Shown one piece after another: positions 61,136 through 64,000 of a stretch of 64,000 bases of DNA. Source of the DNA: Actinocrispum wychmicini. Lineage in GTDB: Bacteria; Actinomycetota; Actinomycetes; Mycobacteriales; Pseudonocardiaceae. How positions within the stretch are numbered: the stretch's first letter is position 1; each line of letters starts with the position of its first letter. Where the stretch lies: NCBI RefSeq assembly GCF_004345645.1, contig NZ_SLWS01000001.1, positions 995,546-1,059,545 of the forward strand. The letters run 5' to 3'. Both the position numbers and the translations under genes were made by a program. A model generated the notes under the pieces. It was not told the origin of the DNA and searched no databases. It was given only the letters and a program-made list of their open reading frames with translations.

Positions 61136-61993
61136 TCACATCCGGCGGCGGGCCATGTCCTCCAGTCGCCGGATCCGGTCGGCGATCGGCGGATGCGTTC
61201 CGAACAGGTTCGCCAGCCGTTCACCCGAGCGGAACGGGTTCGCGATCATCAGGTGCGACTGCGACATCACGGCCGGCTCCGGCGCGAGCGGGGCCGCGTT
61301 CGTGCCGTACTCCAACTTCCGTAAGGCCGACGCCAACGCCAACGGATCGCCGGTCAGTTCGGCGCCGGACTCGTCGGCCTGGTACTCCCGGGACCGGCTC
61401 ACCGCCATCCGCACCAGCCCGGCCGCGACCGGTCCGACGATCGCGATCATCAGGATCCCCAACGGGTTCGGCCGGTCGTCGTCGTCACCCAACCCGAAGA
61501 ACATCGCGAACGTGGCCAGGACGCTGATCACGCTCGCGAGCGCGCCGGCCACCGACGAGATCAGGATGTCCCGGTTGTAGACGTGCGCCAACTCGTGCCC
61601 CAGCACCGCCCGCAGCTCTCGTTCGTCCAGCAACGTCAGGATGCCGCTCGTGCAGCACACAGCCGCGTTGCGTGGGTTTCGCCCGGTGGCGAACGCATTC
61701 GGGGCCTGGGTGGGGCTGATGTACAGCCGCGGCATCGGTTGGCGCGCGGCGTTGGACAGCTCGCGGACGATCTTGTACATCGCCGGCTGTTCCCACTGGG
61801 ACACCGGTTGCGCGCGCATCGCCCGCAGCGCGATCTTGTCGGAGCTGAAGAACGCGTACGCGTTCATGCCCAACGCGATGAGCAGACCGATGACGAGCCC
61901 GGCCGTGCTGAACAGGGAACCGATCAACAGGATGACCGCGCTCATGCCACCCAGCAAGAGCGCTGTCTTCAACCCGTTGTAGTGCCTGTGCAC
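61136..61993 (-). CDS. htpX: HtpX-family membrane zinc metalloprotease
   Basis: A 285-residue M48 peptidase. Two N-terminal helices lie at about residues 9-50 and two more near 145-200. The zinc motif is [11 protein letters not shown] (His133, Glu134, His137), with the third ligand in [13 protein letters not shown]. HtpX degrades misfolded membrane proteins, facing the cytoplasm. GTG 61993 is preceded by GGAGGAAGG. M. tuberculosis has htpX (Rv0563) next to the polyprenyl synthase; here it is about 16 kb from that gene. Confidence 0.93.
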   Translation of the reverse strand: MHRHYNGLKTALLLGGMSAVILLIGSLFSTAGLVIGLLIALGMNAYAFFSSDKIALRAMRAQPVSQWEQPAMYKIVRELSNAARQPMPRLYISPTQAPNAFATGRNPRNAAVCCTSGILTLLDERELRAVLGHELAHVYNRDILISSVAGALASVISVLATFAMFFGLGDDDDRPNPLGILMIAIVGPVAAGLVRMAVSRSREYQADESGAELTGDPLALASALRKLEYGTNAAPLAPEPAVMSQSHLMIANPFRSGERLANLFGTHPPIADRIRRLEDMARRRM

Positions 61994-62053
61994 GGTGGCC
62001 CTTCCTCCGCAAACCCCGGAGAGACAACGCTGCCGGACACCGAGAAGTTCCTG

Positions 62054-62821
62054 TTAGGACCCGGTGTGGCCGAGTCGCCAGTACGCCGCCGGCCGGACGT
62101 GCGCCCGGTCGATGCCGCGCTCCTCCACCAGATGCTGACGGACGGCCTGCATGACCTCCCGTTCGCCGGCGGCCCACACCGCCGGGGCGCCGTCCGGGAA
62201 CTGGGCCGCGGACAGTGCCTTGACCAGCGGCTCGCTGCTGCCCGCCGGAACGCCGTCGCGACGCACCCACGTGACGTTCAAGTCCTGCTCCTCGGTGGCG
62301 TCCTCGATCTCGATGAACGCCTTGACGGTGGCGCCAGGCAGCGCCGTCATGATCGCGTTGATCGCCGGGATCGTGGTCTCGTCACCGACCAGCAGGTGCC
62401 AGGCGGCGCCCGGGTCCGGCTGGTAGGCCGGGGACGGACCGACGAAGATCACGTCGTCACCGGGCTGGGCGCGGGTGGCCCAGCGGGACGCCGGTCCATG
62501 GTCGCCGTGCAGGACGAAGTCGAAGTCGATCTCGTTCGCCACCGGATCGTGCCGACGGATCGTGTACGTACGCATGTACGGCCGCACGCGCGACAGCGCG
62601 GCCCGCGCGGTCTCCAACGTGAGCGGCTCCGGCAACTCCGCGTCCGGCTCGTACAGGTAAAGCATCACGTTCTCGTCCGTGCCCGCGCCGACGAAGTCGT
62701 CGATCGACGGTCCGCCGACGGTGATCCGCGCCATCCGTGGGGTGACGCGGCACGTGCGGAGAACCGGGGCCCGCCACAGCTTGGTCGGCTGCCGCCGGGC
62801 ACGGCGCCTTTCAGTGCTCAC
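62054..62821 (-). CDS. Siderophore-interacting FAD-binding protein (SIP family)
   Basis: A 255-residue flavoprotein of the ferredoxin-reductase-like SIP family. The FAD-binding segment is YMRTYTIRRHDP, and WHLLVGDETTIPAINAIMTAL begins the NAD(P)-binding half; PAAYWRLGH is the conserved terminal motif. These enzymes release iron by reducing ferric siderophores in the cytoplasm. No siderophore biosynthesis or uptake genes are adjacent and no iron-box operator is visible. GTG 62821 is chosen because TAGATT lies 7 bases upstream; TTG 62830 and GTG 62827 are alternatives. Confidence 0.9.
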   Translation of the reverse strand: MSTERRRARRQPTKLWRAPVLRTCRVTPRMARITVGGPSIDDFVGAGTDENVMLYLYEPDAELPEPLTLETARAALSRVRPYMRTYTIRRHDPVANEIDFDFVLHGDHGPASRWATRAQPGDDVIFVGPSPAYQPDPGAAWHLLVGDETTIPAINAIMTALPGATVKAFIEIEDATEEQDLNVTWVRRDGVPAGSSEPLVKALSAAQFPDGAPAVWAAGEREVMQAVRQHLVEERGIDRAHVRPAAYWRLGHTGS

Positions 62822-62828
62822 CAGCACC

Positions 62829-62834
62829 AATCTA
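62829..62834 (-). promoter_or_regulatory. Leaderless -10 element of the SIP gene
   Basis: TAGATT on the minus strand ends 7 bases before GTG 62821. The gene lies only 24 bases after the PKD-repeat gene, so this promoter would make it independent. Confidence 0.5.
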
Positions 62835-62845
62835 CGACCCGGCGG

Positions 62846-64000
62846 TCAGTGCAGGATGTCGTACTCCACGGTCGCCGTGTGCGGGCCGTTCATGGTCAGC
62901 CGGCAGGGCTGGTCGCGTTGGAAGCCCGAGCAGTCGTCACGCCACCCGACGACGATCGCGTTCCCGCCTGTGCCCTGCGCGGTGAGCACCAGGTTGTCGC
63001 CCGCGGTGTACTGAATCGGGCACGGCGGGACCGTGGTGGAGCTGTGCCCGGCCGTGCAGAACAGGGTGCCGCTCTTGGTGGAGTCGATCCGCACCCGGCC
63101 CCATGAGCTGCCCTGGCCGATCATCTGAATGGTCAGGGTGTACTTCGGTTTCACCTTGAACCTGGCCACGATTGTCCGGGTCGTGTTCGCCTGCGTGGTG
63201 CAGGCGGGACTGTGCGCGTTGGCGCACGTGGCCGCGTCCCAGGTGTCGAAATCGTGGTCCTCGTCGGGAACGGCTGCTACTGAGACCGAGTCGCCCGTGG
63301 TGAACGTCATCGTGCACGAACCGCACGCGTGGCCGTTGAGCGTGACCGAACCGCCCGCCGCCGCGATCTGCACGGTCAGCTGCACCTTTGTCGGTTTGAA
63401 GAGCGCCTGGACGTTCTTTCGCGAGTCCATCGTCAGGTCACATGTCTGGCCGGAGCAGTCGCCGCCCCACTGGGACAGCGCGTAGTCGGTCGCGGCGTGC
63501 GCGGTCAGGCTGACGTGGGTGCCCTGGTCGTAGTCGTAGGAACACGTCGACGTGGGCGCGCAGTTGATCTTTCCGTCGGTGGACGTGACCGCGCCGCCGG
63601 CGTTCGTCGTCACGGTGAGCCGGTACTTCGGGATGACGGTGACGGAGATTTTCACGGACGCAGTGCCGCGCCGGCCGTCGGGCATTGTCGCCTGGACCGT
63701 CACCAGATAGTTCCCGGCGGCCGGCCAATGGTGTGACACCGGCAGTCCGGTGGCCGTGCCGCCGTCCGCGAAACTCCACTCCGCCGTGGACGGCGGTGTT
63801 CCGTCGACGTCCACGGACATCGTGACGTCCTCGTTCACCATCGGGGTTTCCTTGGACACCCGGATCTTCAGGGCGACCGAGGGCTCGCCTGGTGTGGGGA
63901 CGGTGGTCGAGGCCTGCGGCGACAGGGCGGCCGAAGGCGGCGCGGACGAAGCGGATGCGGACGTGGATGTGGACGTGGATGTGGACGTGGATGTGGGTGC
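62846..64000 (-). CDS. PKD and beta-repeat protein, 5' end beyond window
   Basis: The frame is open to the window edge, so at least 384 residues are encoded and the N-terminus is missing. The visible part starts with a Ser/Thr-rich linker, then a PKD-like domain (AEWSFADGGTATGLPVSHHW), then four or so bacterial beta repeats of the type YRLTVTTNAGGAVTS...C...LSQWGGDCSGQTC, each with paired cysteines. This is an extracellular design; the missing part could be an enzyme or a receptor kinase, which cannot be told here. GTG 63859 is a possible internal start but lies inside the domain run. Confidence 0.75.
   Translation of the reverse strand, partial: APTSTSTSTSTSTSASASSAPPSAALSPQASTTVPTPGEPSVALKIRVSKETPMVNEDVTMSVDVDGTPPSTAEWSFADGGTATGLPVSHHWPAAGNYLVTVQATMPDGRRGTASVKISVTVIPKYRLTVTTNAGGAVTSTDGKINCAPTSTCSYDYDQGTHVSLTAHAATDYALSQWGGDCSGQTCDLTMDSRKNVQALFKPTKVQLTVQIAAAGGSVTLNGHACGSCTMTFTTGDSVSVAAVPDEDHDFDTWDAATCANAHSPACTTQANTTRTIVARFKVKPKYTLTIQMIGQGSSWGRVRIDSTKSGTLFCTAGHSSTTVPPCPIQYTAGDNLVLTAQGTGGNAIVVGWRDDCSGFQRDQPCRLTMNGPHTATVEYDILH
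63959..63994 (+). repeat. Hexanucleotide repeat (GGAYGT)x6 coding a Ser-Thr linker
   Basis: GGACGT and GGATGT alternate three times each. On the coding (minus) strand they read as ACRTCC, giving Thr-Ser pairs in the linker of the PKD-repeat protein. Such tracts can change length by slippage without breaking the frame. Confidence 0.85.

Noticed and set aside
63959..63994. Replication or integration iteron
   Set aside because: The hexamer run is in frame in a coding region and gives a Ser-Thr linker; no origin or integrase features are nearby.

Overview
The window is high-GC actinobacterial chromosome with dense, often overlapping genes. GTG and TTG starts are common and leaderless TANNNT promoters are frequent. 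Mycothiol-type and ESX-associated families (EspG, PPE-like, DUF3558), a BldC-like regulator and a menaquinone gene order resembling Mycobacterium tuberculosis Rv0524-Rv0563 point to the order Pseudonocardiales. The genus cannot be fixed from sequence alone. No insertion sequence, prophage or CRISPR array is visible.

Layout. 1-2.0 kb: the end of a MacB-like ABC exporter plus a DUF5666-like membrane protein. 2.06-7.9 kb: hemL, a histidine phosphatase and the system II cytochrome c biogenesis genes (tlpA/resA-like, ccdA, resB, ccsB). 8.0-13.1 kb: a MinD/ParA-like ATPase with a GGSGPY-repeat N-terminus, a small membrane protein, a BldC-like regulator, an Lrp regulator, DUF4229 and DUF2330 proteins and a CysK2-like enzyme. 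13-28 kb: menaquinone biosynthesis (menA, menE, menB, menD, menG, menJ), interleaved with a secreted M1 peptidase, an inositol-phosphatase-like enzyme, two glycosyltransferases and an 880-residue secreted hydrolase-like protein. 28-44 kb: a complete 14-gene complex I operon, nuoA-N. 44-48 kb: a polyprenyl diphosphate synthase, a sunset-type membrane protein and a diguanylate cyclase. 48-51.5 kb: a small ESX-associated module (helical protein, lipoprotein, PPE/WXG-like protein, EspG chaperone). 51.5-56.8 kb: a divergent dimethylargininase-like/Lrp pair, korAB and a second DUF3558 lipoprotein. 57-64 kb: tRNA-Tyr, yajQ, rmlA, then a leftward block of MFS transporter, an anti-sigma protein fused to an MDMPI/DinB-like region, an ECF sigma factor, htpX, a siderophore-interacting protein and a PKD-repeat protein cut by the window end.

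How it works together. Much of the window is one respiratory neighbourhood. KorAB could supply reduced ferredoxin. Complex I oxidises NADH and reduces menaquinone, which is built here from DHNA-pathway enzymes and a polyprenyl synthase and modified by MenJ. The Ccs proteins mature c-type cytochromes for the downstream chain. Three near-perfect matches to the Rex operator (TTGTGAA-N4-TTCACAA) lie in front of nuoA (two) and menJ (one), suggesting shared control by the NADH/NAD+ ratio.

The least explained signals are a 164-bp foldback between nuoN and the polyprenyl synthase, a palindrome against a perfect TATAAT upstream of korA, the orphan ESX-like module, and the anti-sigma/MDMPI fusion. All functional calls rest on motif and family recognition by eye, without database searches.
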